Positions 39,393 to 48,475 of a stretch of 64,000 nucleotides of DNA are shown here, piece after piece. The notes beneath the pieces were generated by a model. That model made no database searches. It worked only from the letters and a program-made list of their open reading frames with translations, and was not told the origin of the DNA. A program made the position numbers and the translations under genes. The DNA lies in the NCBI GenBank assembly GCA_019752015.1, contig JAIEMQ010000030.1, positions 1 to 64,000 on the forward strand, read 5' to 3'. This DNA comes from Cyanobacteriota bacterium (GTDB lineage: Bacteria; Acidobacteriota; Vicinamibacteria; Vicinamibacterales; UBA2999). Position 1 is the first letter of the stretch. The number at the start of each line of letters is the position of its first letter.

Positions 39393-39988
39393 TGGCGGCC
39401 GTGCTCTTGATAGTGACGGCTGCTTGCACGCTGGCCAGTCCTGGTCAGCCCAAGTGGAATGATGCGTCGGTGTCCCGATCGCGATGGGGCACGGATCCGG
39501 TGTTCACGCCGGCGCGATCGTCATTCGGCCAGGCATTCCGCGAATTTCTCGGACGGCGGCCCACCGACGTCGCGCAGCCGTTTCCGTTCTCGCACCAGAT
39601 CCATCTCTCGAAGGGCGCCACGTGCACCGACTGCCACACCGGTGTCGAGCAGGGCCCGCGCGCCGGACTGCCGAGCATCAACACCTGCATGATCTGCCAC
39701 TCGCAGATCGCGACCGATCGGCCGCTGATCCAGCAGATCACCAGGATGCAGGAGGAGGGCCGCGACCTCAACTGGAACCGCGTCTACAACTATTTTCCTG
39801 AATCGCACGTGCGCTTCGAGCACGCGCCGCACATTCGCGCCAAGGTCGAGTGCTCGACCTGCCATGGCGCGCAGATCGAGCAGACGGTGGCGCGACGCGC
39901 CGTCGACATGGACATGCAGTTCTGCGTGAACTGCCACAAGAACAACAAGCCGCAGGCGTCGAACGACTGCCTGACCTGTCATTACTGA
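39350..39988 (+). CDS. actA: Pentaheme cytochrome c, ActA-like subunit of alternative complex III
   Basis: A 212-residue protein with five CxxCH heme sites: CTDCH, CMICH, CSTCH, CVNCH and CLTCH. This is the heme number and spacing of ActA. The N-terminus ('FRLLPSAFCLLLAAVLL') is a membrane anchor or signal peptide encoded by the repeat at 39357-39392. 'IVTAAC' could be a lipobox. The subunit accepts electrons from the iron-sulfur ActB and passes them to a periplasmic carrier. The start ATG at 39350 lies in the loop of a strong hairpin, so translation initiation may be restrained. Confidence 0.9.
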   Translation: MASFRLLPSAFCLLLAAVLLIVTAACTLASPGQPKWNDASVSRSRWGTDPVFTPARSSFGQAFREFLGRRPTDVAQPFPFSHQIHLSKGATCTDCHTGVEQGPRAGLPSINTCMICHSQIATDRPLIQQITRMQEEGRDLNWNRVYNYFPESHVRFEHAPHIRAKVECSTCHGAQIEQTVARRAVDMDMQFCVNCHKNNKPQASNDCLTCHY

Positions 39989-39990
39989 TC

Positions 39991-42066
39991 GTGGATCGCC
40001 GACACTTCATCAAGCTCACCGCAATCACCGGCACCAGCGCCGCGCTGACGGCGTGCGGCAATCCGGAGAACCAGGTCATTCGGTTTATTCCCGAGGACGA
40101 TCTCGTTCCCGGCGTCGCCACCTGGAAGCCGAGCATCTGTCCACTCTGCAGCGCGGGTTGCGGCGTGATCGCGCGCGTGATGGAAGGCGACGCGGAAGTG
40201 TTTCGCAAGGGCCAGGCCGGCGTGATCCGCATGGGGCTTGCGAAGAAGCTCGAAGGCAATCCTGAGGATCCGATCAGCCAGGGCAAGTTGTGCGCGCGCG
40301 GACAGGCGGCGATTCAGATCACGTATCACCCGGATCGAATCGGCAATCCCAGGAAGCGCTCAGGAGAGCGGGGCAGCGGACAGTTTACCGACATCACCTG
40401 GGACGAGGCGATCAAGGAGCTCACCGGGAAGCTCAACGCATTGACTGCGGGCAACGACCAGGCGTCGCTCGCGTTTCTTACCAAGCCGCGCCGCGGCCGC
40501 CGTCTCGAGCTGATTGCCGATCTGTTGCAGCGTTACGGCGCCAGGCCGCCGGTCACGTCGGAGTTGTTCTCCGACGAAGTGCTGCGACGCGCGAACCAGC
40601 TCACGTTCGGGGAGCATCAGCTGCCGACGTTCGATCTCGCGAACGCGCGTTATGTGATTTCGTTTGGCGCCGACTTCCTCGGCACATGGCACTCCGTGGT
40701 GTTGCAGAGTGTCGCCTTTGGCCGGATGAAACAAGGGCGGCCCAAGTTCGTGCACGTGGATGCGCGGTTGTCGCAAACCGCGGCCAACGCCGATGAATTC
40801 GTCGCCTGCAAGCCGGGTACGGAGGGACTGCTGGCGCTCGCCATTGCCGGCGAATACGCCGTCGATGCCGCCGCCGAAAAAACCGGCGTCGGCAGGGCGA
40901 CGATCGAGCGCCTGACCAAGGAGTTCACGACGCACGGGCCCGCCGTGGCGATCATCGGTGGCGCACCGCTCGCGCATACCAACGGTCTTTTCCAGGCCTG
41001 GGCGGTGAACCGCTTGAACCTCGCCGCCAAAACGGTCGGCAACCCGGGCGGTCTGACGTTCGCCGCCTCGGCGCCGGTGGTTGCGACGCGAAGTCTCAAA
41101 GAGCTGCTCGACGTCCCCCCCAGGGTATTGCTGCTCGACGATGTGAATCCGGTGTTCACGTCACCGCCCGCGTGGAAGGTCGCCGAGGCATTGCGGCGCG
41201 TGCCCTTTATCGTCAGTTTCGGATCCTTCATCGATGAGACCAGCGCGCTGGCGGACCTGATCGTCCCCGATCATTCCTTCCTCGAATCGTGGGTGGATGC
41301 GGCGCCGGAAACTGGAACGGCACCGCGCTCGAAGTACGGCCCGGTGATGCGGCCCCTCTACGACACGCGTTCGACGCCTGATGTGTTGTTGCAGGTCGCC
41401 GCAGGGCTGGCGAAGCCGATCCCGGGTTTACCAGGCACGTTCGAGGAGTACGTCAATGCCGAGCGTCCGGAGGAGAACCGCGTCCAGCACGTGCCGCCCG
41501 GCGCAAAGCCTCGAGAGCTCGCCAACACGCGGCTGACAATCGCGTGGACGGATCCGCAATTTGACGGCGACACGTCGCAGTATCCCTTCCACTTCATGCC
41601 GTACGCGTCGCAGATGCTGTTCGACGGGTCGCTCGCGCACTTGCCGTGGCTGCAGGAGACGCCCGATCCCATGACGTCGGCGATGTGGTGCAGCTGGGTG
41701 GAGATCAACGAGCAGAAGGCGCGCGAGCTCGCCATCGAGCAAGGCGACATCATCGAAGTCACCTCGACGCAGGGCAGCGTCCGCGCGCCGGCGTTTTTGA
41801 ATCCGGGACTGGCGCCCGACGCCGTCGCGATGCCGGTCGGCCAGGGCCACACCAACTTCACGCGCTACGCGACGAATCGCGGTGTGAATCCAATTTCGAT
41901 TCTCGCGCCGGTAACGATTCCCGAGACCGGCACGCTGGCCTGGTCGGCGACGCGCGTGAAAATCGCGAAGGTCGGCGACAAGCAGACCTACGACAGCTTG
42001 ATCCTGTTCGGCGGCGCCACGCGCGAGCGTCCCGACTGGACCCACGGCCGCGGAGACGAACATTAG
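39991..42066 (+). CDS. actB: ActB-like molybdopterin-oxidoreductase-fold subunit (first half of split ActB)
   Basis: A 691-residue protein starting at GTG 39991, 2 bp after the ActA stop. The N-terminus 'VDRRHFIKLTAITGTSAALT' carries twin arginines and is followed by 'TACG', a possible lipobox. An iron-sulfur site is in 'CPLCSAGCGVIARV', with a further Cys in 'KLCARGQAAI'. The rest follows the molybdopterin-oxidoreductase fold, which in alternative complex III lacks the cofactor. In many bacteria ActB is a single fusion with the four-cluster ferredoxin part. Here that part is the next gene. Confidence 0.9.
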   Translation: MDRRHFIKLTAITGTSAALTACGNPENQVIRFIPEDDLVPGVATWKPSICPLCSAGCGVIARVMEGDAEVFRKGQAGVIRMGLAKKLEGNPEDPISQGKLCARGQAAIQITYHPDRIGNPRKRSGERGSGQFTDITWDEAIKELTGKLNALTAGNDQASLAFLTKPRRGRRLELIADLLQRYGARPPVTSELFSDEVLRRANQLTFGEHQLPTFDLANARYVISFGADFLGTWHSVVLQSVAFGRMKQGRPKFVHVDARLSQTAANADEFVACKPGTEGLLALAIAGEYAVDAAAEKTGVGRATIERLTKEFTTHGPAVAIIGGAPLAHTNGLFQAWAVNRLNLAAKTVGNPGGLTFAASAPVVATRSLKELLDVPPRVLLLDDVNPVFTSPPAWKVAEALRRVPFIVSFGSFIDETSALADLIVPDHSFLESWVDAAPETGTAPRSKYGPVMRPLYDTRSTPDVLLQVAAGLAKPIPGLPGTFEEYVNAERPEENRVQHVPPGAKPRELANTRLTIAWTDPQFDGDTSQYPFHFMPYASQMLFDGSLAHLPWLQETPDPMTSAMWCSWVEINEQKARELAIEQGDIIEVTSTQGSVRAPAFLNPGLAPDAVAMPVGQGHTNFTRYATNRGVNPISILAPVTIPETGTLAWSATRVKIAKVGDKQTYDSLILFGGATRERPDWTHGRGDEH

Positions 42067-42143
42067 ACGTGAGATTTCAGAAGTGAGAATGATGATTGTG
42101 AAAAAACAAGACTCAATCCGAAATCTGAGATCCGAGATCTGAA
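42067..42143. repeat. GAAATCTGAGATC word repeat
   Basis: A 77-bp AT-richer spacer made of related words (GAGATTTCAGAAGTGAGA, then GAAATCTGAGATCC and GAGATCTGAAATG), partly palindromic. The ATG of the following iron-sulfur gene is part of the last word. It separates the two halves of ActB. Confidence 0.75.
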
Positions 42144-42851
42144 ATGCCTTTTAGATGGGGCATGGCCATCGACCTCAATGCGTGCACCGGCTGCGAAGCC
42201 TGTGTGACGGCGTGCCATGCCGAAAACAACATTCCGACCGTCTCGGCCGAGCAGGCGTCGCGCGGCCGCGCCATGCATTGGATTCGCGTCGAGCGCTATT
42301 ACGAAGGCAATTTCCCGGACGTGCGGGTGAAGTTCCGCCCGGTGCTGTGCCAGCAATGCGACAACGCGCCGTGTGAGGCGGTGTGCCCGACGTATGCCGC
42401 GCATCACAACGAGGACGGCCTCAATGCGCAGGTTTACAACCGCTGCATCGGTACGCGCTACTGCGCGAACGCATGCCCTTACAACGTCCGATTCTTCAAC
42501 TTTTTCAACGCCGAGTGGCCCAAGCCGCTGCACTTGCAGCTGAATCCGGATGTGTCGGTTCGTGAAGTCGGCGTCATGGAGAAGTGCACCTTCTGCGTGC
42601 AGCGCATCAAGGCCGCGAAGACCGCCGCCAGGGCGGAGCATCGCGCGCTCGTCGATGGCGCCTTGCAGCCGGCCTGCGCGCAGGCGTGTCCGACATCCGC
42701 GATCGTGTTCGGTGATCTGAACGATCCGGACAGCCGCGTCGCGCGGCTCGCGCGGTCGCCGCGCGGCACCAGGTTGCTCGAAGATCTTGGCGCCGAACCG
42801 AAGATTACCTATCTGCAGAAGCAGCCCTGGCATGAACCGGACGCTTACTAA
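42144..42851 (+). CDS. ActB-like four-cluster iron-sulfur subunit (second half of split ActB)
   Basis: A 235-residue ferredoxin-type subunit. Four Cys groups are visible: 'CTGCEACVTACHAENN', 'CQQCDNAPCEAVCP', 'CIGTRYCANACPYNVRFFNF' and 'CTFCVQRI' with 'CAQACPTSAI'. Together they bind three [4Fe-4S] clusters and one [3Fe-4S] or [4Fe-4S] cluster, as in PsrB/HybA-type proteins and the C-terminal part of ActB. It transfers electrons from quinol oxidation at ActC to ActA. It overlaps actC by 20 bp. Confidence 0.92.
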   Translation: MPFRWGMAIDLNACTGCEACVTACHAENNIPTVSAEQASRGRAMHWIRVERYYEGNFPDVRVKFRPVLCQQCDNAPCEAVCPTYAAHHNEDGLNAQVYNRCIGTRYCANACPYNVRFFNFFNAEWPKPLHLQLNPDVSVREVGVMEKCTFCVQRIKAAKTAARAEHRALVDGALQPACAQACPTSAIVFGDLNDPDSRVARLARSPRGTRLLEDLGAEPKITYLQKQPWHEPDAY

Positions 42852-44211
42852 ACCGTTTACCGACGACATGGTGCGTCCGGTGATGAGCACCACGGTCTGG
42901 TTCTGGGCCATCGTGCTCGCGACCGGCACCGTCGTCGCCAGCGGCGCGGCGGCGTGGGGCTATCAGCTGTGGTACGGCATTGGCCTCAGCGGCAAGCGCT
43001 GGCCGGGATTCTGGGCGCTCTACCTGACCAACTTCGTTTTCTGGATCGGCATCAGTCACGCCGGCACGCTGATCTCCGCGATCCTGCGGCTCGTCAACGC
43101 CGGCTGGCGGCGTCCGGTGACGCGCGTCGCGGAGGTGATCACGGTGTTCGCGCTGATGATCGGCGCGATGTTCCCGATCATCCACCTCGGGCGGCCGTGG
43201 CTGGCGTTCTGGTTGTTCCCGTATCCGAGCGCGCGAGAGATCTGGCCGAACTTCCGATCGCCGCTGGCGTGGGACTTCTTTGCGATCAATACCTATCTGA
43301 CCGGCAGCGTGCTGTTCCTGCTGCTGCCGATGATCCCGGACTTCGCGCTGGTCCGCGATCGATCGACCGGCTGGCGAAGGAAATTCTACGGCGCGCTTTC
43401 ATTTGGCTGGCGCGGCACCACCAGGCAGTGGAACCGTCTCGAAAGCGCGATGCAGATCATGGCGATCGCGATCCTGCCGGTCGCGGTGTCGGTGCATACC
43501 ATCGTGTCGTTCGACTTCTCGATGGCCAACGTGCCGATGTGGCACTCGACGATCTTCGGGCCCTACTTCGTTGCCGGCGCGATCTTCAGCGGCATCGCCG
43601 CGTTGATCCTCGCCATGGCGGCGCTGCGCAAGGCGCTCCATCTCGAGAAATATCTGCTGCCGCTGCACTTCGAGAATCTCGGCAAGCTGTTGCTGTTGAT
43701 GAGCATTCTGTGGGGCTACTTCGTCTTCAACGAGCGCCTCACGGTGTGGTACGGCAACGAGCATCATGAGATGGCCGTGTTCTGGGCGACGCAGCGCGGA
43801 CAGTACGCGCCGCTCTACTGGACGATGGTGATCTGCAATTTCATCATCCCGATTGCGCTGCTCTCGAATCCCTATACACGCAACATCATCGGCTGCGTCG
43901 TCGCCTCGTTCGGCGTCGTCATCGGCATGTGGCTCGAGCGGTTCCTGATCATCGTGCCGTCGCTGGCGCACAAGGCGCTGCCGTATTCGTGGGGCACCTA
44001 CACACCGACGCCGGTTGAGCTCATGATCATGGCGGCGACGTTCGCGGCGATGATCCTGCTCTATGCGTTGTTCGCGAAGTTCGTTCCGATCATTGCGATC
44101 TGGGAGATGAAGGCCGGTGACTTCGCGCATGCACCGCGACAGGGTTTAGCGGCTGCTGATCCGCACCGCATCGACGCCGCTGCACCGGCATCGCCGGAGG
44201 CCGCGTCGTGA
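42832..44211 (+). CDS. actC: ActC, NrfD/PsrC-type membrane subunit
   Basis: A 459-residue integral membrane protein of the NrfD/PsrC family with about ten predicted helices. Quinol is oxidised at this subunit. '[20 protein letters not shown]' and '[20 protein letters not shown]' are very close to the ActC signature in which the [11 protein letters not shown] segment lies near the quinone site. The C-terminus is a cytosolic, Ala-rich tail. The start at 42832 ('[12 protein letters not shown]') lies within the end of the upstream gene, and the last 4 bp overlap actD. Confidence 0.93.
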   Translation: MNRTLTKPFTDDMVRPVMSTTVWFWAIVLATGTVVASGAAAWGYQLWYGIGLSGKRWPGFWALYLTNFVFWIGISHAGTLISAILRLVNAGWRRPVTRVAEVITVFALMIGAMFPIIHLGRPWLAFWLFPYPSAREIWPNFRSPLAWDFFAINTYLTGSVLFLLLPMIPDFALVRDRSTGWRRKFYGALSFGWRGTTRQWNRLESAMQIMAIAILPVAVSVHTIVSFDFSMANVPMWHSTIFGPYFVAGAIFSGIAALILAMAALRKALHLEKYLLPLHFENLGKLLLLMSILWGYFVFNERLTVWYGNEHHEMAVFWATQRGQYAPLYWTMVICNFIIPIALLSNPYTRNIIGCVVASFGVVIGMWLERFLIIVPSLAHKALPYSWGTYTPTPVELMIMAATFAAMILLYALFAKFVPIIAIWEMKAGDFAHAPRQGLAAADPHRIDAAAPASPEAAS

Positions 44212-44699
44212 GCGCGATCTACGGGCTCTACTCGGATCCGAACGTCGCGCAGGTTGCGGTCAACAACCTGCGCGCGGCGGGCGTTCCCGACGCCGACATC
44301 ACCGTGATTTCATCGGAGCCGTTCGAGCATTTCGAGTTCGGGCATCGCGATGCCAGGACGGCGATGCCGTGGATCGCGACGGCCGCCGGTGCCGCCGGCA
44401 TGGTCGCGACGTATTACCTGCTCGGACTATCGCAGCACGCGTGGCCGCTCGTGACGTCGGGGATGCCGGTCGCGCCGCTGTGGACGAACCTGATCATCAT
44501 CTTCGAGATGACCATGCTGAGCGCGATCGCCGCGACCGTGATCACGCTGATCGTGACCGCCTTTATCGGTGAGCGCGGCACGCTCTACGATCCCGAAGTG
44601 TCTGACGGCTACATACTCGTCGGTGTGGAAAAAACCGGCGACGCCGGGAAACTCGAGTCGGCGCTGAAAATCGACGGCGGCCGGGTCAAGTCGATCTGA
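44208..44699 (+). CDS. actD: ActD (DUF3341) membrane subunit
   Basis: A 163-residue DUF3341 protein: 'IYGLYSDPNVAQVAVNNLRA' is the cytosolic N-terminal part, followed by two membrane helices ('WIATAAGAAGMVATYYLLGL' and 'LIIIFEMTMLSAIAATVITL') and a C-terminal 'DGYILVGVEKTGDAGKLESA'. It overlaps actC (GTGA-type overlap). It is the last act gene here. actF and a downstream actE are not found before the transposase element that begins 41 bp later. Confidence 0.92.
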   Translation: MSAIYGLYSDPNVAQVAVNNLRAAGVPDADITVISSEPFEHFEFGHRDARTAMPWIATAAGAAGMVATYYLLGLSQHAWPLVTSGMPVAPLWTNLIIIFEMTMLSAIAATVITLIVTAFIGERGTLYDPEVSDGYILVGVEKTGDAGKLESALKIDGGRVKSI

Positions 44700-44740
44700 C
44701 CGTTTTCAAATACACTCGTGCGATTCATGCGCCTCTAATT

Positions 44741-45534
44741 TGTAACGAAGACTGACATCGCACCCCTGGTTTTTGATGTAGTTCTTGCCAGGTCATCGAG
44801 CGTGGTCGTCGCAAGAACCTCAATATCGCTTCAATTTGTTGCGGATCTCGTCGGCGTCGCACTCCGGCAGCGGCTGATCGACGAGCCTGATCCAGTCAAT
44901 CGGCAAGCCGATCGGATCGGGATCGAGGATGCCACGTCCGTTGCCAAGTCGTTCGGCCAGGCTCGACCATCGCCAGTCTCTGGCGCTGTGCACCAAGCCC
45001 GCTGTCAGCGGGTTCTGTTCCACGTAACGCATGCAGTTGAAGTAATAGCGCTCGTTGTAGATCGTCTTGGCCTTGAAGCGGTCCTGATAGACGTGACCCA
45101 GACCGATCGTGTCCGTACTGCGTCGCCATCGCTTGGCGTGCGTGCCTGTCAGACGATGCAGGAAGGCCGAGACGTCCCACTCAACTTCTACCCAGAAGAC
45201 AAAATGCCAATGGTTGCCCATGATGCAGTACGCAACGATTCTCACCGGGCAAATCGCCTTCGCCCAGCTCACTAACCACAGGAATTCTTCGAATTGATAC
45301 GCGCGTTCAAACAACAACCGCTTGTCGTTGCCACGATTGAAGACGTGGACGACGGATCCAGCTGGCAGATTTCGTGAATTGCCGGGCATGAGACACCTCC
45401 AGCCGGCGGATCAAGCAATCGCGACACCATCCACAGGCGTCAACAGGTGTTGTGAAAAATTGATCGGTACGGAGTGAGTGAGATCGCAGCAGTGCCAGCA
45501 AAAACAGTGGGTGCGATGTCAGTCTTCGTTACAA
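44741..45534. mobile_element. RAYT-type insertion element with 26-bp terminal inverted repeats
   Basis: The left end 44741-44766 and the right end 45509-45534 are perfect inverted repeats over 26 bp and contain CGAAGACTGACATCGCACCC. A further TTTTT/AAAAA match lies just inside. They enclose one gene, a Y1 transposase. The outermost TTGTAA of the right end supplies the last codon and the stop of the CitE-like gene at 45529. IS200-type elements normally lack inverted ends, so such bracketing is notable. Confidence 0.82.
44820..45389 (-). CDS. REP-associated tyrosine transposase (Y1, IS200-like)
   Basis: A 189-residue Y1 transposase of the RAYT type. 'GSVVHVFNRGNDKRLLFERA' is the N-terminal strand with the family's FNRGN. 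'IVAYCIMGNHWHFVFW' holds the HUH metal-binding pair (His-Trp-His). The catalytic Tyr lies in the helix around 'NERYYFNCMRYVEQNPLTAG', with the typical YVExNPxxAGLV and 'WRWSS' ends. It would cut single strands at hairpins. It is the only transposase in the window and a candidate for mobilising REP-type palindromes, though which palindrome it recognises is not known. Confidence 0.92.
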   Translation of the reverse strand: MPGNSRNLPAGSVVHVFNRGNDKRLLFERAYQFEEFLWLVSWAKAICPVRIVAYCIMGNHWHFVFWVEVEWDVSAFLHRLTGTHAKRWRRSTDTIGLGHVYQDRFKAKTIYNERYYFNCMRYVEQNPLTAGLVHSARDWRWSSLAERLGNGRGILDPDPIGLPIDWIRLVDQPLPECDADEIRNKLKRY

Positions 45535-46806
45535 CTTGCGCGCAGCGAGGATTTGAGGGAAGGAGCCGCTTTGCAACTCTGACTCCGTCAGTCCCGTCTG
45601 CTTCGCTTCCTCGATCGTGATCGCGCCGGAGCTCAGCGCGCGGGCGAAGAAGTTCAGCAGCGCCTGTCCTGTCGCCGCATCGTCGAACACGGCGCCGGCC
45701 TTGGCCGCCTTGTCGAAGAAGCTCTTCATCCGCGCCGTGGCCGCCGGGCGCGCCTTCAGGTAGAACGCATAGACCGCGGCGTAGCGCGTCGGCAACTGCG
45801 CGGGGTGCAGGTCCCAGCCCTGGTAGTAGCCATTCGTCAGCGAATGCGTCACGTCGTCGAAATGGATCTTCCACGCCTCGTGGACGTGCGGCGCGATCGG
45901 CAACACGTGACTCGATCCGTCCGAAATCATCACCCCGCTCTGCGCGAGCGCGGTCTTCATCAATTGCCTGGCGAAGTCGCATAGCGGATGTCGCAGGTGC
46001 TGCTTTGCTGCAGTAATGCCACTGAGCGCGGTGTAGTCGTAGATGCCAAAATGCGCGGTGCGGATGCGGCCCTGTCCTGCAGCGACCAGCGCCCGAAGCG
46101 CGCAGCTGCCGTCGGGCGCGATCAGCGGCTGCGGCGTTTCGATCATCAGATCGAGGCGCAAGCTTCCGCGCTGCAACTTCAACTTCTTCTCGAGCGCCGC
46201 GCACTCCTTCGCGACGACCGTGACATGCGCGGCGGTCATCACCTTCGGAATGACAATGGCAAAGTTGTCGGGAAGCCGCTTTGCCGCCTTGACGACAGCG
46301 GTCACAAAGATGTCGATCGTCCGCAAGCTGCGCTGATGCAGCTCCTTCGACAACGACTTGACGCGGATGCCGATGAACGGCGGCAGCGTCTTGTCCGCCA
46401 TGCCGCGTGCGACCTGCTCGGCCGACGATTCGGCGTGGCCGTCCTCTTCGCTGTCGGAGCGCGTGCCGTAGCCATCCTCAAAATCAAGATGCAGATCCTC
46501 GACCGGCTCGCGCTTCAATTTGTCGATGACTCGCGCCCTCACGGCTTCGGCGAGCGACGAGTCCTGCAACCCCAACGCGCGGGCCAGCGCTCGCGCCGTC
46601 GGCGCGTGTTCGTGCAGCGCCGCGAACGCCGCGGCGCCAAGCCGCGCCGGCATGGCGCTGTCGAACAGATGCGCGCCGGTGTAGTAGGTGTGAACCGGCT
46701 GCCTGCTGATCGATTCACCCGGATACGCTTTCGCGAATCGAGCGTTGGCCGCGCCGAGGCCCGCCGTGATCGCGGTGAGATCGCGCGGCGAGAGCGAGCG
46801 TGGCAT
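45529..46806 (-). CDS. CitE/HpcH-like protein (DUF6986) of the urate cluster
   Basis: A 425-residue TIM-barrel protein of the HpcH/CitE-like aldolase superfamily, DUF6986 type. 'DLHLDFEDGYGTRSDSEEDG' holds the acidic metal site. 'LMIETPQPLIAPDGS', 'HFGIYDYTALSGI' and 'GWDLHPAQLPTRYAAVYAFY' follow the family. The reaction is unproven. Members often sit next to purine-degradation genes, and condensation or cleavage involving glyoxylate (a malate-synthase-like activity) is plausible. The gene starts inside the HIU hydrolase stop (TAATG). Its own stop lies in the terminal repeat of the RAYT element, so the original C-terminus may have been altered. Confidence 0.78.
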   Translation of the reverse strand: MPRSLSPRDLTAITAGLGAANARFAKAYPGESISRQPVHTYYTGAHLFDSAMPARLGAAAFAALHEHAPTARALARALGLQDSSLAEAVRARVIDKLKREPVEDLHLDFEDGYGTRSDSEEDGHAESSAEQVARGMADKTLPPFIGIRVKSLSKELHQRSLRTIDIFVTAVVKAAKRLPDNFAIVIPKVMTAAHVTVVAKECAALEKKLKLQRGSLRLDLMIETPQPLIAPDGSCALRALVAAGQGRIRTAHFGIYDYTALSGITAAKQHLRHPLCDFARQLMKTALAQSGVMISDGSSHVLPIAPHVHEAWKIHFDDVTHSLTNGYYQGWDLHPAQLPTRYAAVYAFYLKARPAATARMKSFFDKAAKAGAVFDDAATGQALLNFFARALSSGAITIEEAKQTGLTESELQSGSFPQILAARKL

Positions 46807-47150
46807 TACGTGCCCCGGTACGTCGAGTAGCCGAACGGACTGAGCAGCAGCGGCACGTGGTAATGCGATTCGCCGCTGACCGTTTCGAACACGACCACGA
46901 CCTCCGGATAGAACGTCTCGATGTCGTCGGTGTCGAAATATTTCTGCGTATCGAACGTCAGGCGGTAGACGCCGGGCCGCAGCGGTTCATTGGCGGGATA
47001 CAAGGCGCGCTGCCGGCCGTCGTTGTCGGTGTGGCCGCGGCCGACGTGATCCCACCGGCCGTCTTCAGCCTGCCGCTCGAGCGACACACTGATGCCCGCG
47101 GCGGGACGGCCTTGCGACGTGTCGAGAACGTGCGTCGTGATCGCGCTCAT
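46806..47150 (-). CDS. uraH: 5-hydroxyisourate hydrolase (transthyretin-like)
   Basis: Second step of urate breakdown: hydrolysis of 5-hydroxyisourate to OHCU. A 114-residue protein. It starts 'MSAITTHVLDTSQGRPAAGI', with the catalytic His in 'THVLD' and the Arg region in 'NEPLRPGVYRLTFDT'. It ends 'LLLSPFGYSTYRGT', the transthyretin-related C-terminal signature (YRGS/T). The start at 47150 overlaps the allantoinase stop (ATGA). Translation is coupled on both sides. Confidence 0.95.
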   Translation of the reverse strand: MSAITTHVLDTSQGRPAAGISVSLERQAEDGRWDHVGRGHTDNDGRQRALYPANEPLRPGVYRLTFDTQKYFDTDDIETFYPEVVVVFETVSGESHYHVPLLLSPFGYSTYRGT

Positions 47151-48475
47151 AGGAGATGACCCAGCGGCGGGCCGATGCATTCGCCGTGATCGAAAATGAT
47201 CTCGCCGCGCAGCATGGTGGCGATGACGACGCCGCGGAGCCGGGCGCCATCATACGGCGTCACCGCGTGGTGATGGTAGAGGCGCGAGGCGTCGACGATC
47301 ATTTCGCGATCGGGATCCATGACGACAAGATCCGCGTCATACCCGGGGGCAATCGCGCCCTTGCGGCCGGTGAGGCCGGCGAGCCTCGCCGGGCCGGCGG
47401 CCATCCATCCCGCCAGGCGTTCCAGCGGCAGCCGCCGTTTGGCGGCGCCGTCCCACACGATCGACAGCGTTATTTGCAGCGACGCCACGCCGCCCCACGC
47501 CTTGACGAAGTTGCCGTCCTCGATGTGCTTCAGGCGGGCAGGTGCCGGCGAATGATCGGTCGCGATTAGATCGACATAACCATGCTTCAGCGCATCCCAC
47601 AATCGCTCGCGATGCTCGCCTTCGCGAATCGGCGGCGCGCACTTGAGCGCGGTATCGCCGTCGGCAATGTCCTCGGCGGCAAACGTCAAGTAGTGCGGAC
47701 AGGTCTCGACGGTAATCGGCACGCCGGCGGCGCGGGCGCCGCCAATCGACGACAGCGCATCGGCGTTGGCGAGGTGGACAATGTGCACGCGGGCGCCGGT
47801 CTTCGCCGCGAGATCGATCAGCAGATCGATCGCCGCCTGCTCGGCGGTGCCGGGGCGGCTGTCGAGCCACGTCGAGTAGCTGGCCGGATCGGCGTGCGGA
47901 TCCGGCGCGCGGAGCAGCGCCGGCATCTCCGCATGCACCAGCAGCGGCAATCCGGTCGCCGCCACGATCGGCATCGCCTCGCGAAGATCGGCTTCGGAGA
48001 CGTGGTGGAATTCATCGACGCCCGATGGACTCAGGAAGCACTTGAAGCCGAGCACACCGGCGCGTGCCAGCGGCTCGATGTCCGTGGCGTTGCCCGGGAC
48101 CACGCCGCCCCAGAAGCCGACGTCGACATGGAGCCGTCCAGTCGCCGCGCGACGCTTGGCCTCGAGTGCCGCGACGTTCGTCGTTGCCGGAATGCTATTG
48201 AGCGGCATGTCGACGAGGGTCGTCACGCCGCCGGCCGCCGCCGAGAGCGTGGCCGACTCGAACCCTTCCCAGTCGGCGCGACCCGGATCGTTGATGTGCA
48301 CGTGCGAGTCGACGAGGCCCGGCAGGATGACGGCATTCTTCGCGTCGATATCGACCGGCGCTTTCGACGGTCCCGTGGTGACGGCGGCAATCCGCCCGTC
48401 ATCGACACGGATGGTCGCCGGCCCCATGCCCTCGGGCAGCACGACACGCTCGCTGCGGATCAGACGCGAGGCCAT
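47147..48475 (-). CDS. allB: Allantoinase
   Basis: Hydrolyses allantoin to allantoate. A 442-residue amidohydrolase of the cyclic amidase family. 'GLVDSHVHINDPGRADWEGF' gives the first metal ligands (HxH). 'LGFKCFLSPSG' carries the carboxylated Lys, 'LLVHAEMPALL' and 'VHIVHLANADALSSI' the later His ligands, and 'LIATDHSPAPARLK' the final Asp. The spacing fits allantoinase better than dihydropyrimidinase, and the neighbours support that. The start overlaps the uricase stop (ATGA). Confidence 0.95.
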   Translation of the reverse strand: MASRLIRSERVVLPEGMGPATIRVDDGRIAAVTTGPSKAPVDIDAKNAVILPGLVDSHVHINDPGRADWEGFESATLSAAAGGVTTLVDMPLNSIPATTNVAALEAKRRAATGRLHVDVGFWGGVVPGNATDIEPLARAGVLGFKCFLSPSGVDEFHHVSEADLREAMPIVAATGLPLLVHAEMPALLRAPDPHADPASYSTWLDSRPGTAEQAAIDLLIDLAAKTGARVHIVHLANADALSSIGGARAAGVPITVETCPHYLTFAAEDIADGDTALKCAPPIREGEHRERLWDALKHGYVDLIATDHSPAPARLKHIEDGNFVKAWGGVASLQITLSIVWDGAAKRRLPLERLAGWMAAGPARLAGLTGRKGAIAPGYDADLVVMDPDREMIVDASRLYHHHAVTPYDGARLRGVVIATMLRGEIIFDHGECIGPPLGHLL

